DNA of 64,000 nt from Xanthobacter sp. YC-JY1 (GTDB lineage: Bacteria; Pseudomonadota; Alphaproteobacteria; Rhizobiales; Xanthobacteraceae): contig NZ_CP032674.1 in the NCBI RefSeq assembly GCF_021730305.1, positions 1,101,001-1,165,000 of the forward strand, written 5' to 3'. The position numbers and the translations under genes were made by a program. Shown here piece by piece: positions 26,893 through 37,129 of this stretch. Numbering within the stretch: position 1 is the stretch's first letter; every line of letters begins with the position of its first letter. The notes below the pieces were generated by a model. It saw nothing but the letters and a program-made list of their open reading frames with translations. It made no database searches and had not been told where the DNA came from.

Positions 26893-29049
26893 TCAGTGCG
26901 TGGTGGCGGGGATCTTCGCGCGCAGGAACCAGGAGGCCCCCTGCTTTGCCGCCACGAAGCTCCAGCCCGGATTGACCAGGAAGGTGGTCACCTCCGATGC
27001 GATGATGGCCGGGCCCTCGATCTGGACACCGGGACCGATATCGGCGCGGCTCCACACCGGCGTCTCCAGCGGGCCGTCCTGGCCCACGAAGTGGCACACG
27101 CGGCTCGCCGCGGGTGGCGGCGGCGCCTTGCGCTCGATCTCGGGCACCGGCTTGATGTCCTCGAACTGCACGGTCTCGTGCTGGACATAGGCGGCGATGC
27201 GGATGGTGTTGATGCGGATGCCCGCCTCCGGCGCCTGCGAGCCCTCGCCGAAGCGCTTGCCGTAGTCCGCCGAGAACTGGGAGATGATGGCGAGCACGTC
27301 CGCCGGGCCGTCCACCGCGTGCTTCTCGATCACCGCCGTGGTCTGCACCAGCTGGTTGCCGTAGCGCATGTCCAATTCGAGGTTGTGGCGGATGTCTGCG
27401 GGCGGAACGCCCTGGCGCAGCAGGTCCTGGGTGCCCCGCTCCTTCAGGTCGGCGACGATGGCGTTGAAGCGGTCATAGTCGTCGAACAGGGCGCGGGTGT
27501 TGCTGTCGTAGAGCACCATGTAGAGCGACTGCTCATGGATATGGAGCTGGTGCATGTTACCGGCGCCCACCGCGGAGAACACCGAGGAGAGCGGCGGCGC
27601 CAGGATGCGGTCGATGTTGAGGTTCTGGGCGATGCCGCAGCAGTGCAGCGGGCCGTTGCCGCCGTAGGCGAGCATGGTGAAGTCCTTGGGGTCGTAGCCC
27701 CGGGCGCGCAGCTCGGTGAACAGGCCGTTGGCCATGTTGTCGTCCACCTTCTCGCGGATCAGCAGCGCCGCCTCGATCACCGAGCAGTCAAGCTCGTCGC
27801 ACAGGGTATCCTCGATGGCCCCCCTGGCCCGGCGCGGGTTGAGTGGGATGGAGCCGCCCGCATAGTTCGCCGGGTCGAGATAGCCGAGCAGAAGGTCGGC
27901 GTCGGTCACGGTGGGCCGCATGCCGCCCCGGTCGTAGCAGGCGGGGCCGGGGTCGGACCCGGCGCTCTCCGGGCCGCACTTCACGGTCTTGTACATGCGG
28001 TCATAGGAGGCGATGGAGCCGCCGCCGGCGCCCAGCGTCACCAGGTGCACCATGGGCACCGAGACCAGCCAGCGATCGATCACCGGATTGAAGTCGTAAT
28101 GCTTCACGCCGCCGTCCACCACGATGCCGATGTCGTAACTGGTGCCGCCCATGTCAGTGGCCACCACATTGCCGAGCCCGGTGAGCATGGCCAGGTGCTC
28201 GGAGGCGCCAATGCCGGAGACCGGGCCGGAATGGATGGTCTGCAACGCGTCGGTGGAGTTGAGCTGCGCCATGCCGCCGGAATTGTGGATCACCAGCATG
28301 GGCTTGTCGTAGCGATGGGCGCGCAGGTTCTGCTCCAGCGCCGAGAGCGCATGGTACATGGTGGAGTGCAGATAGCCGTCCACGATGGCCGAGGTGGCGC
28401 GGACATACTCGCCTTTGCGCCCCGCCACCTGGTGGGACAGGATGACCGGGATGGCGCCGAGCAGGTGGGAGGGATACTCCTCGAGGATGATCTCCTCGAT
28501 GCGCTGCTCGTGCGCGGGGTTCACCACGGCGTTCACCAGCGCCACCACGATGATCTGGGCGCCGCGGTTCACCAGCTCGCGGATCTGGGTGCGCACGTCC
28601 TCCTCGTCGAGGGGCATGACGCGCTTGCCCTGGAAATCGAGCCGCTCGCGCACGCCACGGATCATGTGCGCCTCCACCAGCGGATCGGGGCGCTGGGCGT
28701 TTGGCATGTCCTGCTGGCCGAGATTGTCCAGCCCCTCGCCATAGCCGCGGGCGCGGCTGAGCGGCACGGTGGCCTCGTAGCCAGCGGTCACCAGCATGCC
28801 GATCCTGGGGCCCTTGTGCTCGATGAGCGCGTTGGTGCCGAGGGTGGTGGCATAGCGCACGCTGTCCACGGCGCTGAGGATCTCCTCAAGGTCGAGCCCC
28901 AGCACGTTGCAGGCCTTGCCGAGGGCCTCGTTGAACCCCATGGCGAGGTTATGGTGGGTGGTGAGGGCCTTGGCCTCGATATACTGCCTGTCCCAGACCA
29001 CGAAGCAGTCGGTGAAGGTGCCGCCGATGTCCACGGAAACGCGTTTCAT
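26893..29049 (-). CDS. apcC: HyuA-type ATP-binding carboxylase subunit (ApcC-like)
   Basis: 718 residues, about 78 kDa. It has the ASKHA-fold ATPase layout of hydantoinase A/acetone carboxylase beta: N-terminal phosphate motif VDIGGTFTDCFV, then YATTLGTNALIEHKGPRIG, the second motif NVVATDMGGTSYDIGI, and VTLGAGGGSIASY, SAGSDPGPACYDRGG and LAYGGNGPLHC. It should phosphorylate the enolised ketone or bicarbonate with ATP. GGGAGGA precedes the start. It is third in the operon, after the small zinc protein. The larger of the two HyuA-like subunits here, it keeps all expected nucleotide-binding motifs. Confidence 0.8.
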   Translation of the reverse strand: MKRVSVDIGGTFTDCFVVWDRQYIEAKALTTHHNLAMGFNEALGKACNVLGLDLEEILSAVDSVRYATTLGTNALIEHKGPRIGMLVTAGYEATVPLSRARGYGEGLDNLGQQDMPNAQRPDPLVEAHMIRGVRERLDFQGKRVMPLDEEDVRTQIRELVNRGAQIIVVALVNAVVNPAHEQRIEEIILEEYPSHLLGAIPVILSHQVAGRKGEYVRATSAIVDGYLHSTMYHALSALEQNLRAHRYDKPMLVIHNSGGMAQLNSTDALQTIHSGPVSGIGASEHLAMLTGLGNVVATDMGGTSYDIGIVVDGGVKHYDFNPVIDRWLVSVPMVHLVTLGAGGGSIASYDRMYKTVKCGPESAGSDPGPACYDRGGMRPTVTDADLLLGYLDPANYAGGSIPLNPRRARGAIEDTLCDELDCSVIEAALLIREKVDDNMANGLFTELRARGYDPKDFTMLAYGGNGPLHCCGIAQNLNIDRILAPPLSSVFSAVGAGNMHQLHIHEQSLYMVLYDSNTRALFDDYDRFNAIVADLKERGTQDLLRQGVPPADIRHNLELDMRYGNQLVQTTAVIEKHAVDGPADVLAIISQFSADYGKRFGEGSQAPEAGIRINTIRIAAYVQHETVQFEDIKPVPEIERKAPPPPAASRVCHFVGQDGPLETPVWSRADIGPGVQIEGPAIIASEVTTFLVNPGWSFVAAKQGASWFLRAKIPATTH

Positions 29050-29154
29050 GTGTCCTCCCAGAGGATGCTGGCGGGCGCGTCGCGCCGCATTCGTTCTGCT
29101 GTGGGGATGGGGCCGCCGCGTTCCGCGCGGGGATGGGGCGGCACCATCGAAGCT

Positions 29155-29553
29155 TCAGTGGCCGTGGCCGTCGTCACGCACCACGGCCGGGCCGGCATAG
29201 GGTGCCGCTGCCTCGCCGCGGGCGGCCCATTGGGCCTTGAGCGCATCGAGATCGACTTCCATGTCGTGGAGCGGCGGGTGGCCGGGCACGGCATATTCGG
29301 TCTCGACCTGGGTGCCGCAGCTGGGGCAGCAATATTCGAGGATGCGCACCCACTCCGGATCGGGACTGAAGGTGAAGCGATACTTGTCCGGATCGAGGAT
29401 CGGCGGATGGATCTCGCGCGGATCGCGATCGTGGACCAGAAGGCCTTCCTTGTAGTTGCCTCGCGCCGGCGCAATCTCGTGATCGCACACGCGGCATTCC
29501 CACCTCTCCGACGTCAGGTTGATGCGGAGATATTCGGTCATGGCGACTTTCAT
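29155..29553 (-). CDS. apcB: small zinc-motif subunit (acetone carboxylase gamma / ApcB-like)
   Basis: 132 residues from ATG 29553 (GGGAGGA 9 nt upstream; a TTG at 29562 is the alternative). Two Cys pairs, WECRVCDHE near 20 and EYCCPSCGTQ near 75, form a zinc ribbon as in the gamma subunit of acetone carboxylase and the 15-kDa subunit of acetophenone carboxylase. YLRINL and KEGLLVHDRDPREIHPPI are further family-like segments. It follows the first HyuA-like gene directly and precedes the second. Confidence 0.78.
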   Translation of the reverse strand: MKVAMTEYLRINLTSERWECRVCDHEIAPARGNYKEGLLVHDRDPREIHPPILDPDKYRFTFSPDPEWVRILEYCCPSCGTQVETEYAVPGHPPLHDMEVDLDALKAQWAARGEAAAPYAGPAVVRDDGHGH

Positions 29554-29558
29554 GTTTT

Positions 29559-31490
29559 TCAATCCTCCCGGCTCAGCAGGATGTCGCCTGCATCGCTGAT
29601 GACGAACTGCCAGTTTTCAGGGACCCGGCAGGTGAAATAGTCTTCCTCAAGGATGGCGGGGCCGGACGCGAAGTCGCCATCCGCAAGGTCGGCGAGACGG
29701 TAGACCGGCACGTCAATGCGCCCGCGATCACGGATCAGCACGTTGCGCTTGCCATGGGCTGCGGCCGACGAGCGGGGCGCGAAGCGAGCCGACTGCTCCG
29801 CGCCTGCGCGCAGGCTGCGGACCGCCTTCAGTTCCACTTCCACCGAGCGGGCCCCGGCGAAGGCGGCCGGCACCTCCAGCTGGTCGCCGAGCACGTGGAC
29901 CAGCGTGCGCCCGTCCCCGAAGTCGGCGACGAGGCGTGTATCGAGGGTGTAGGTGCCGTCGGAGCAGCCTTCCGCGAACATGTCGCGGGACGCCTTCACC
30001 TTCAGCGCCGCGATGGTGCCGGAAAGCTCGGCGGCATCGCTCAGCGTCACCGCATAGCGCTGGGAGACATCGCAGGAGCCGATGCCGTAGGCCGAGAACA
30101 CTGCCGCCATCTGCGGGATCGCCACCCGGCGAATGCCCGCCTTCTCGGCGATGCCGCAGGCGTTGAGGGGGCCTGCGCCGCCGAAGGCGAGCATCACCGT
30201 CTCGTCGGAGATCTTGGTGAAGCGGTGAAGCTCCGCCGCGATCTTCTCCTCATAGGCAAATTCCATGCGCAGCAGCGCATCATCGAGCCCGAGCCCCAGC
30301 CGGCTGGCGACGCTGGCGGTCACCGCCGCCGCCGCGCGGTCCGCGTCGAGCCCCATGCCGCCGCCGAAATAGGAGGTGGGATCGAGCAGGCCGATGAGCA
30401 GGCTGGCGTCGGTGATGGTGGCCTCGCGCCCGCCGCGCCCGAAGCAGGCCGGCCCCGGAACCGCGCCGACGCTCTCCGGCCCGATGACGATGCGCCCGTC
30501 CACCACCTTGAAGATGGAGGAGCCGCCCGCCCCCGCGCTCAGGATCTCGCACAGGGGGAAGGAGACGGAGATGCCTTCCACATGACCGCGCCGCACCTCG
30601 GCCACCGTGCCGTCGATGTACTGGCCGATATCCGTGGTGGTGCCGCCCACGTCGATGGAAACGGTGTCGGCGAAGCCGTAGCGGCGCGAGAACGACTTCA
30701 CGCCCTCCATGCCGCCGCGCGGACCGGACGAATAGGTCTTGATGGCGATGGTCTTGGCCACGCGCGAGGCGTCGCCGTCATTGCGGAAGATGAGCAGCGG
30801 ATTCTTGGTGCGATAGGCCCGCAGCCGGTTCTCCGCATTGTAGAGGAACGCCTCCATGGAAGGGTGGAGGAAGGAGTTGATGAGCGCGGTCCAGGTGCGC
30901 CGCTCGCCATCCGGGTCGGTGGTGAGATCGGAGCCGTAGAGGATCGGCACGGCGCCGAGCAGGTGGCGCGGATACTTGCGCAGGGCGACAAGGCGGAAGT
31001 CGTTCTCCAGCGCCTGGAAATCGGCGCCCCCGAAGCTCACCACCAGGCGGTTGGCGCCGGCGGCGGTGAGGGTGTTGATGGCCTTCGCCACCGCCACGTC
31101 CGCCTCGTCGGCGCTGATGGCCGCGGCATCGAGGAAGGCGATCCGGTCGCCCACAAGGGCCTCGAACACATCCTGGTCGTGCGCCGCGAGGCGGCTCGGC
31201 AGGTCGTGCGCGGATGCATCGAGGATGAGGCCGAGCCGGGGCCCCTTGCGCTCGCAGATCGCGTTGGTGCCCTGGGTGGTAGAATAGCGGATGAGGTCCA
31301 CCTCCTCCAGCAGGCGCTTCACATCCGGCGCGCCGTAGAGCACGCCGGAAGCCTTGGTCAGGCCCTCGAAGAAGCACTTGCTGAGATCATAAGGCGTGGT
31401 GAGGACCTTGGTCTTTCTCACCGCATCATCTGACAGAATACAGATGTCCGTCAGCGTGCCGCCGTTGTCGATGTTGATTTGCAGGGACAT
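29559..31490 (-). CDS. apcA: HyuA-type carboxylase subunit (ApcA-like)
   Basis: 643 residues, about 69 kDa, from ATG 31490; GGAGGAG lies upstream. ASKHA landmarks: INIDNGGTLTDICI at the N-terminus (Asn replaces the usual hydrophobic residue after Asp), IRYSTTQGTNAICERKGPR, the second phosphate motif SIDVGGTTTDIGQY and SAGAGGSSIFKV, VGAVPGPACFGRGG and LAFGGAGPLNACGI. It is shorter than its 718-residue paralogue two genes downstream; having two different HyuA-like subunits is the mark of acetophenone carboxylase, whereas acetone carboxylase has one. It is first in the operon, about 110 nt after a sigma54 promoter. Confidence 0.75.
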   Translation of the reverse strand: MSLQINIDNGGTLTDICILSDDAVRKTKVLTTPYDLSKCFFEGLTKASGVLYGAPDVKRLLEEVDLIRYSTTQGTNAICERKGPRLGLILDASAHDLPSRLAAHDQDVFEALVGDRIAFLDAAAISADEADVAVAKAINTLTAAGANRLVVSFGGADFQALENDFRLVALRKYPRHLLGAVPILYGSDLTTDPDGERRTWTALINSFLHPSMEAFLYNAENRLRAYRTKNPLLIFRNDGDASRVAKTIAIKTYSSGPRGGMEGVKSFSRRYGFADTVSIDVGGTTTDIGQYIDGTVAEVRRGHVEGISVSFPLCEILSAGAGGSSIFKVVDGRIVIGPESVGAVPGPACFGRGGREATITDASLLIGLLDPTSYFGGGMGLDADRAAAAVTASVASRLGLGLDDALLRMEFAYEEKIAAELHRFTKISDETVMLAFGGAGPLNACGIAEKAGIRRVAIPQMAAVFSAYGIGSCDVSQRYAVTLSDAAELSGTIAALKVKASRDMFAEGCSDGTYTLDTRLVADFGDGRTLVHVLGDQLEVPAAFAGARSVEVELKAVRSLRAGAEQSARFAPRSSAAAHGKRNVLIRDRGRIDVPVYRLADLADGDFASGPAILEEDYFTCRVPENWQFVISDAGDILLSRED

Positions 31491-31611
31491 ACGCTCTTTC
31501 TCCTCCCACGTCTTCTCCGGCTGCGGCTTCATGCGTCGGCAGGCCCGGGCGCGCCGCAGCGGCACTCGCGGCCAGGTCGACACACGGTCCGCAAGGCTCC
31601 CGCAACGGATC

Positions 31612-31627
31612 GCAAGGGGCGTGCCAA
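31612..31627 (-). promoter_or_regulatory. sigma54 (-24/-12) promoter of the apc operon
   Basis: On the minus strand TTGGCACGCCCCTTGC matches the consensus TGGCACG-N4-TTGC at every defined position, with correct GG-to-GC spacing. It faces apcA, with the predicted transcript start about 110 nt before the start codon. A sigma54 activator gene lies immediately upstream. Confidence 0.85.
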
Positions 31628-31721
31628 GAGGAGAAAGGCAGGTGGCGTCTCGACTATTGTTTATTTGCGCTGAATTTTGACGCCGGCGCTTTTTCTGGGG
31701 GTTGAGGCATCGACGTCTTTA

Positions 31722-31742
31722 CGAATGCCTGTTCGAAAATCG
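31722..31742. promoter_or_regulatory. possible activator site upstream of the apc promoter
   Basis: The words CGAATGC (31722-31728) and GAAAATCG (31735-31742) occur together about 100-115 bp upstream of the -24 element, and occur together again at 34286-34310 upstream of the GTPase promoter. Distance and pairing suit an enhancer site for the AcoR/AcxR-type activator. Not proven. Confidence 0.35.
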
Positions 31743-31800
31743 GTCTTTATTGTGCGACGCGATGAACGCAGGGCGTGCGCCGCACCATGTCCGCGCAGAC

Positions 31801-31832
31801 AAAAAAACACCGCCGATCGAGACCGGCGGTGT
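31801..31832 (-). terminator. rho-independent terminator of the sigma54 activator gene
   Basis: Perfect 9-bp stem ACACCGCCG / CGGCGGTGT with an 8-nt loop, followed on the minus strand by seven or more Ts (the A run at 31801-31807). It separates the activator transcript from the apc operon. Confidence 0.85.
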
Positions 31833-31915
31833 GGAGGAAGCTTTCGGGAGGGATGCGAAAGCCGATGCTTTCAAGCAATCGGCGTGCCGGACAGGTGCAA
31901 GTTGTGGACCGGGGC

Positions 31916-33955
<2,040 letters not shown>

Positions 33956-34274
33956 ATTTGTCCTCCCCCGGCGGGCTCCATGAGCCGGCCGGTGTGCCGC
34001 CACCCGGGCAGATCTGCTGTCTGCGTTTTCGTGGGCGGACTTTTCTCTTCGGTCTTGTGGTCTTGAGTCTTGTGGTCTTCGGTCTGTGATAGCCGCGGTG
34101 CGAACCCGCTCCGGCCTACTCCATTTGAAGCAACAACGGCCTGCGCCTCGCCGCTGCAAGGTCATCATGCCTGGGAGTGAGCTTAGCATCGATCATGCCA
34201 TGCCGCACGCCCTTCAGGTATCGAGACTTCCCGCGTTTCCGCCCCGGCGCAACCTTGCGGAAGGCGCACTACGC

Positions 34275-34314
34275 CGTTCGATTTTCGAATGCGACGGCGA
34301 CTGAAAATCGAACG
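34275..34314. promoter_or_regulatory. 12-bp inverted repeat, candidate enhancer site
   Basis: CGTTCGATTTTC (34275-34286) and GAAAATCGAACG (34303-34314) are perfect inverted repeats 16 bp apart, lying 43-82 bp upstream of the -24 element. The size and place suit a binding site for a dimeric sigma54 activator. There is no T tract, so it is not an obvious terminator. Confidence 0.5.
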
Positions 34315-34356
34315 CCTTCGACCCGCTTGGGACACCACGGGCAGGCTTTGCCCCGG

Positions 34357-34371
34357 TGGCACGGGCGTTGC
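34357..34371 (+). promoter_or_regulatory. sigma54 promoter of the COG0523 GTPase gene
   Basis: TGGCACGGGCGTTGC matches TGGCACG-N4-TTGC fully. The predicted start of transcription is about 40 nt before ATG 34422, which also argues for that start codon. Confidence 0.82.
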
Positions 34372-34421
34372 TGCGCTCCCGCGACATCCCAGCGCTGCCG
34401 GCGCCCGCTGCGAGACCGCCC

Positions 34422-35633
34422 ATGACCGAACACGATCCCATCGACCCGCGCATCCCCGTCACCGTGCTCACCGGCTTCCTCGGCGCCGGCAAGACCACGC
34501 TGCTCAATCGCCTCGTCACCCATCCGGAGATGGCCGGTACCGCGCTGCTCATCAACGAATTCGGCGCCGTGGGTATCGACCACCAGTTGGTGGAGCAGAG
34601 CGGCGAGACCATGGTGCTGCTCGGGTCCGGATGCGTGTGCTGCACCGTGCGCGGCGATCTCGTGGCGGCTCTCGAAACGCTCCATGACAAGCTCGCGCGG
34701 CGGCAGATCCCGCAGGTGCGCCGCGTGGTGATCGAGACCACCGGCCTTGCCGATCCCATACCGGTGGTCTGGACCCTGATGGAGCAGCGTTACGTCGCCG
34801 CCCGCTTCCGCTGTGACGGCGTCGTCACGCTGGTGGACACCGGCCTTGGCGCCGAGCAACTGGACCGGAACGAGGAGGCGCGCCGCCAGGTGGGCATGGC
34901 CGACCGCATCCTCCTCACCAAGGCGGACCTTGCCGATCGTAGCGCCCGCGAGCAGCTCGATGCCCGGCTCGACGTGCTCAATCCGTCGGCTCCGCGCCTT
35001 GCCGTGACCCATGGCGAGATCGAGCCCCGGCGCATCCTGGGCGCCGGACTTTATGCGCCGGGCAGCCTGCCGGCGGAGGTGGAGCGCTTTGTGGCCGAGA
35101 CGGAAGCCGCCGCCCGCGCCGGCGAGGCCCCGCCCTCCGCCCATGGGGCGCAGGCGCTGCCGGTGAGCTTCACCTGCTTCTTCAACCATCAGGTGCCCTG
35201 GCGCGGCTTCGCGGTGGCCATGGGAGAGATTCTCGCCAAATACGGATCGCACCTGCTGCGGATAAAGGGGCTGATGAACGTGGCCGGCCTCGGCGCACCG
35301 GTGGTGGTGCAGTGCGTGGAACAGGTCGCCTATCCCCCGGTGCGCCTGCCGCGCTGGCCGAAGGAGGGCACGCGCTTCGACATGCGGGGACGGCTCGTGT
35401 TCATCGTCCGTAACCTGCCGGAGGCAGCCATCGACGACATCCGCCGCCGCCTCGCCGACCTGCCCGGTGACGCTGTCGCCCTGCGGGCGGCCGCAACCGC
35501 TCCCCTGCTGCCGACGCGCTGCTGGCTCAGCGCCCGCATGCCGGTGCAGGGCCGCAGCCGCTTCGAGACCGACGCCTGGCACATCAATTCCGTGAGGCTG
35601 GGCAAGGGCCGGCCCGCCGTTGCCTCCTCGTGA
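34422..35633 (+). CDS. CobW/COG0523-family metal-chaperone GTPase
   Basis: 403 residues. Walker A LTGFLGAGKTTLLN (about 15-28), the metal-binding CXCC motif GSGCVCCTVRGDL near 68, Walker B-like IETTGLADP and the guanine motif LLTKADLAD mark the family; a C-terminal CobW_C domain follows. Relatives deliver Zn, Co or Fe to target enzymes. It has its own sigma54 promoter matching that of the carboxylase operon, so it probably supplies or inserts the metal needed by the carboxylase or the zinc alcohol dehydrogenase. The GTG upstream (34356) is rejected because the promoter overlaps it. Confidence 0.85.
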   Translation: MTEHDPIDPRIPVTVLTGFLGAGKTTLLNRLVTHPEMAGTALLINEFGAVGIDHQLVEQSGETMVLLGSGCVCCTVRGDLVAALETLHDKLARRQIPQVRRVVIETTGLADPIPVVWTLMEQRYVAARFRCDGVVTLVDTGLGAEQLDRNEEARRQVGMADRILLTKADLADRSAREQLDARLDVLNPSAPRLAVTHGEIEPRRILGAGLYAPGSLPAEVERFVAETEAAARAGEAPPSAHGAQALPVSFTCFFNHQVPWRGFAVAMGEILAKYGSHLLRIKGLMNVAGLGAPVVVQCVEQVAYPPVRLPRWPKEGTRFDMRGRLVFIVRNLPEAAIDDIRRRLADLPGDAVALRAAATAPLLPTRCWLSARMPVQGRSRFETDAWHINSVRLGKGRPAVASS

Positions 35634-35665
35634 AGCCGCGCGGCGACACCGCTCGCGGCCTCGCC

Positions 35666-36837
35666 TCACTTCACCGGCTCAAGCACGCTCACATAGTTCG
35701 CCACCGCTGAGCCACCCATGTTCCGCCAAGGCTGGCACCGGGAACCTGCATGTCGCCGGCGGTACCGGTGAGCAGCATGGCGGACAGGACGTGCATGGAC
35801 ACGCCGGTGGCGCCGATGGGGTGGCCCTTCGCCTTGAGGCCGCCGGAGACGTTCACCGGGAGGCGGCCGCCACGGGCCACCGTTCCATCCTCCAGCACCC
35901 GCGCGCCCTGCCCTTCCGGAGTGAGCCCCATGGCCTCGTAGGCCAAAAGCTCCGCGATGGTGAAGCAGTCGTGGACCTCGGCAAATGAGAGATCGCCGAC
36001 CACTATGCCGGCCTCCGCGAAGGCCGCGGCGAAGGCGCGTCGCGGTCCCTCGAAGCGCACTGGATCGCGGCGCGACATGGGCAAAAGGTCGTTCACCTGC
36101 GCCCGGGCACGAATGCGCACGGCGCGCTGTGCCTCGCCGATGAGATCGTCGGATGCGAGCACCACGGCCGCCGCGCCGTCCGAAACCAGCGAGCAGTCGG
36201 TCTTGCGCAGCGGCCCGGCAATGACCGGGTTCTTCTCCGAGACGGTATTGCAGAATTCGAAATCGAGCGCCTTGCGCATCTGCGCGAAGGGGTTGGACAC
36301 ACCGTTGGCGTGGTTTTTCACCGCGATCTTCGCCAGCGCCTGCGCATGGTCGCCATAACGCTCGAAATAGGCGCCGGCGATCTCCCCGAAGATGGACGGG
36401 AAGGTCTTGCCGCAGTTCGCCTCCTCCTTGACGTAGGAGGCCGAGCCGAGGATGCGCGTCACCTCCTCGCCGGAGACCGCGGTCATCTTCTCCGCACCCA
36501 CCACGAGGGCGAGGCGCGCACGGCCGGACTGGATGGCGTCACAGGCGGCGAAGATGGCCCCGGCCCCGGAGGCACAGGCGTTCTCGACCCGCGTCGCCGG
36601 CTTCCAGCGCAGACCCGGCTCGCCATTCATGGGCAGGGACGAGCAGAAGATCTCCGGCACGAAACCGCCGTTGAGATTGCCGAGCCAGACGCCGTCCATG
36701 CGCTCGGCCGGGAAGCCGGAATGAACCAGCGCTTCGTGGCAGACCGCTGCGATGAGCGCCTCCATGTCCATGTGAGCCAGCCGGCCGAAGGGCGAATGGC
36801 CCCAGCCGACGATGGATACTGCGTTGCCAAGCTTCAT
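35666..36837 (-). pseudogene. thiolase-family acyltransferase, frameshifted near the 3' end
   Basis: The gene reads well from ATG 36837 (AGGA upstream) as a thiolase/SCP-x-type enzyme: active-site Cys in RVENACASGAGAIFAACDAI near 88, AEVHDCFTIAEL, and LKAKGHPIGATGVSMH with the catalytic His. Near 35724 the frame slips: GGCGGAACATG where family members need GGN-MGG. One extra A would restore an ending MGGSAVANYVSVLEPVK with a stop at 35666. As read, the product ends TWVAQRWRTM (stop 35689) and loses the conserved final glycine loop. It would cleave a beta-ketoacyl-CoA, fitting the ketone pathway. Sequence error and true decay cannot be told apart here. Confidence 0.78.
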
Positions 36838-36881
36838 GATGCGTCCTGCCGCTGTCGCGTCGTCGTTGCGCCGGCGCTCCT

Positions 36882-36896
36882 GCACCGTGCGTGCCA
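36882..36896 (-). promoter_or_regulatory. sigma54 promoter of the thiolase gene
   Basis: On the minus strand TGGCACGCACGGTGC: a complete -24 element (TGGCACG) and TGC at -12 with correct spacing, one mismatch to TTGC. It lies about 45 bp before the thiolase start. Confidence 0.68.
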
Positions 36897-37040
36897 CCGC
36901 GTGGCCCTCGCTGGGAGAAGCGTGGCCGCCCCCAAGGGAGCACTCCAAGCGACCGAAATCCGTCCGCGGGAGTAGCAATTGCGGACAGCATGGCAGCCCC
37001 ACCGGACGGGAGAAGCATGCGAATGCGCGGCCTTCAGCCG

Positions 37041-37055
37041 TGGCATCTGTTTTGC
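37041..37055 (+). promoter_or_regulatory. sigma54 promoter of the alcohol dehydrogenase gene
   Basis: TGGCATCTGTTTTGC: GG and GC are correctly spaced, TTGC is perfect, and the -24 box differs from consensus at two positions. It lies about 75 bp before ATG 37130. Confidence 0.65.
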
Positions 37056-37129
37056 CGAGGAGGCGGCGCGGAAAGCGGCCGTTGTCCCGCGTGCCGCCAA
37101 TTCAACGACACTGGAAAGGGAGATCCCTC

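Larger units (their letters stand above)
31491..31915. other. apc promoter region and activator terminator
   Basis: A 425-bp gap with no gene. From the apcA start outward it holds a ~110-nt leader, a near-perfect sigma54 promoter (31612-31627), a possible upstream activator site (31722-31742) and the terminator of the activator gene (31801-31832). Confidence 0.7.
33956..34421. other. divergent regulatory region between activator and GTPase genes
   Basis: A 466-bp gap. No gene is credible here; a GTG-started frame at 34356 would overlap the sigma54 promoter. It contains a 12-bp inverted repeat (34275-34314) and the sigma54 promoter of the GTPase gene (34357-34371). Confidence 0.6.
36838..37129. 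other. divergent promoter region between thiolase and alcohol dehydrogenase
   Basis: 292 bp with no gene. It holds outward-facing sigma54 promoters for both genes and a short inverted repeat GTCCGC / GCGGAC at 36962-36986 between them that might serve as a shared enhancer site. Confidence 0.55.

Noticed and set aside
26893-29049. annotation of the HyuA/HyuB genes as hydantoinase or 5-oxoprolinase
   Set aside because: The zinc-ribbon gamma-like gene, the two distinct HyuA subunits, the fifth ~30 kDa gene and the AcoR/AcxR-type sigma54 activator fit ketone carboxylases better.
34356-34421. GTG start giving a 22-residue longer COG0523 GTPase
   Set aside because: A full-match sigma54 promoter occupies 34357-34371, so the transcript would begin after this GTG.
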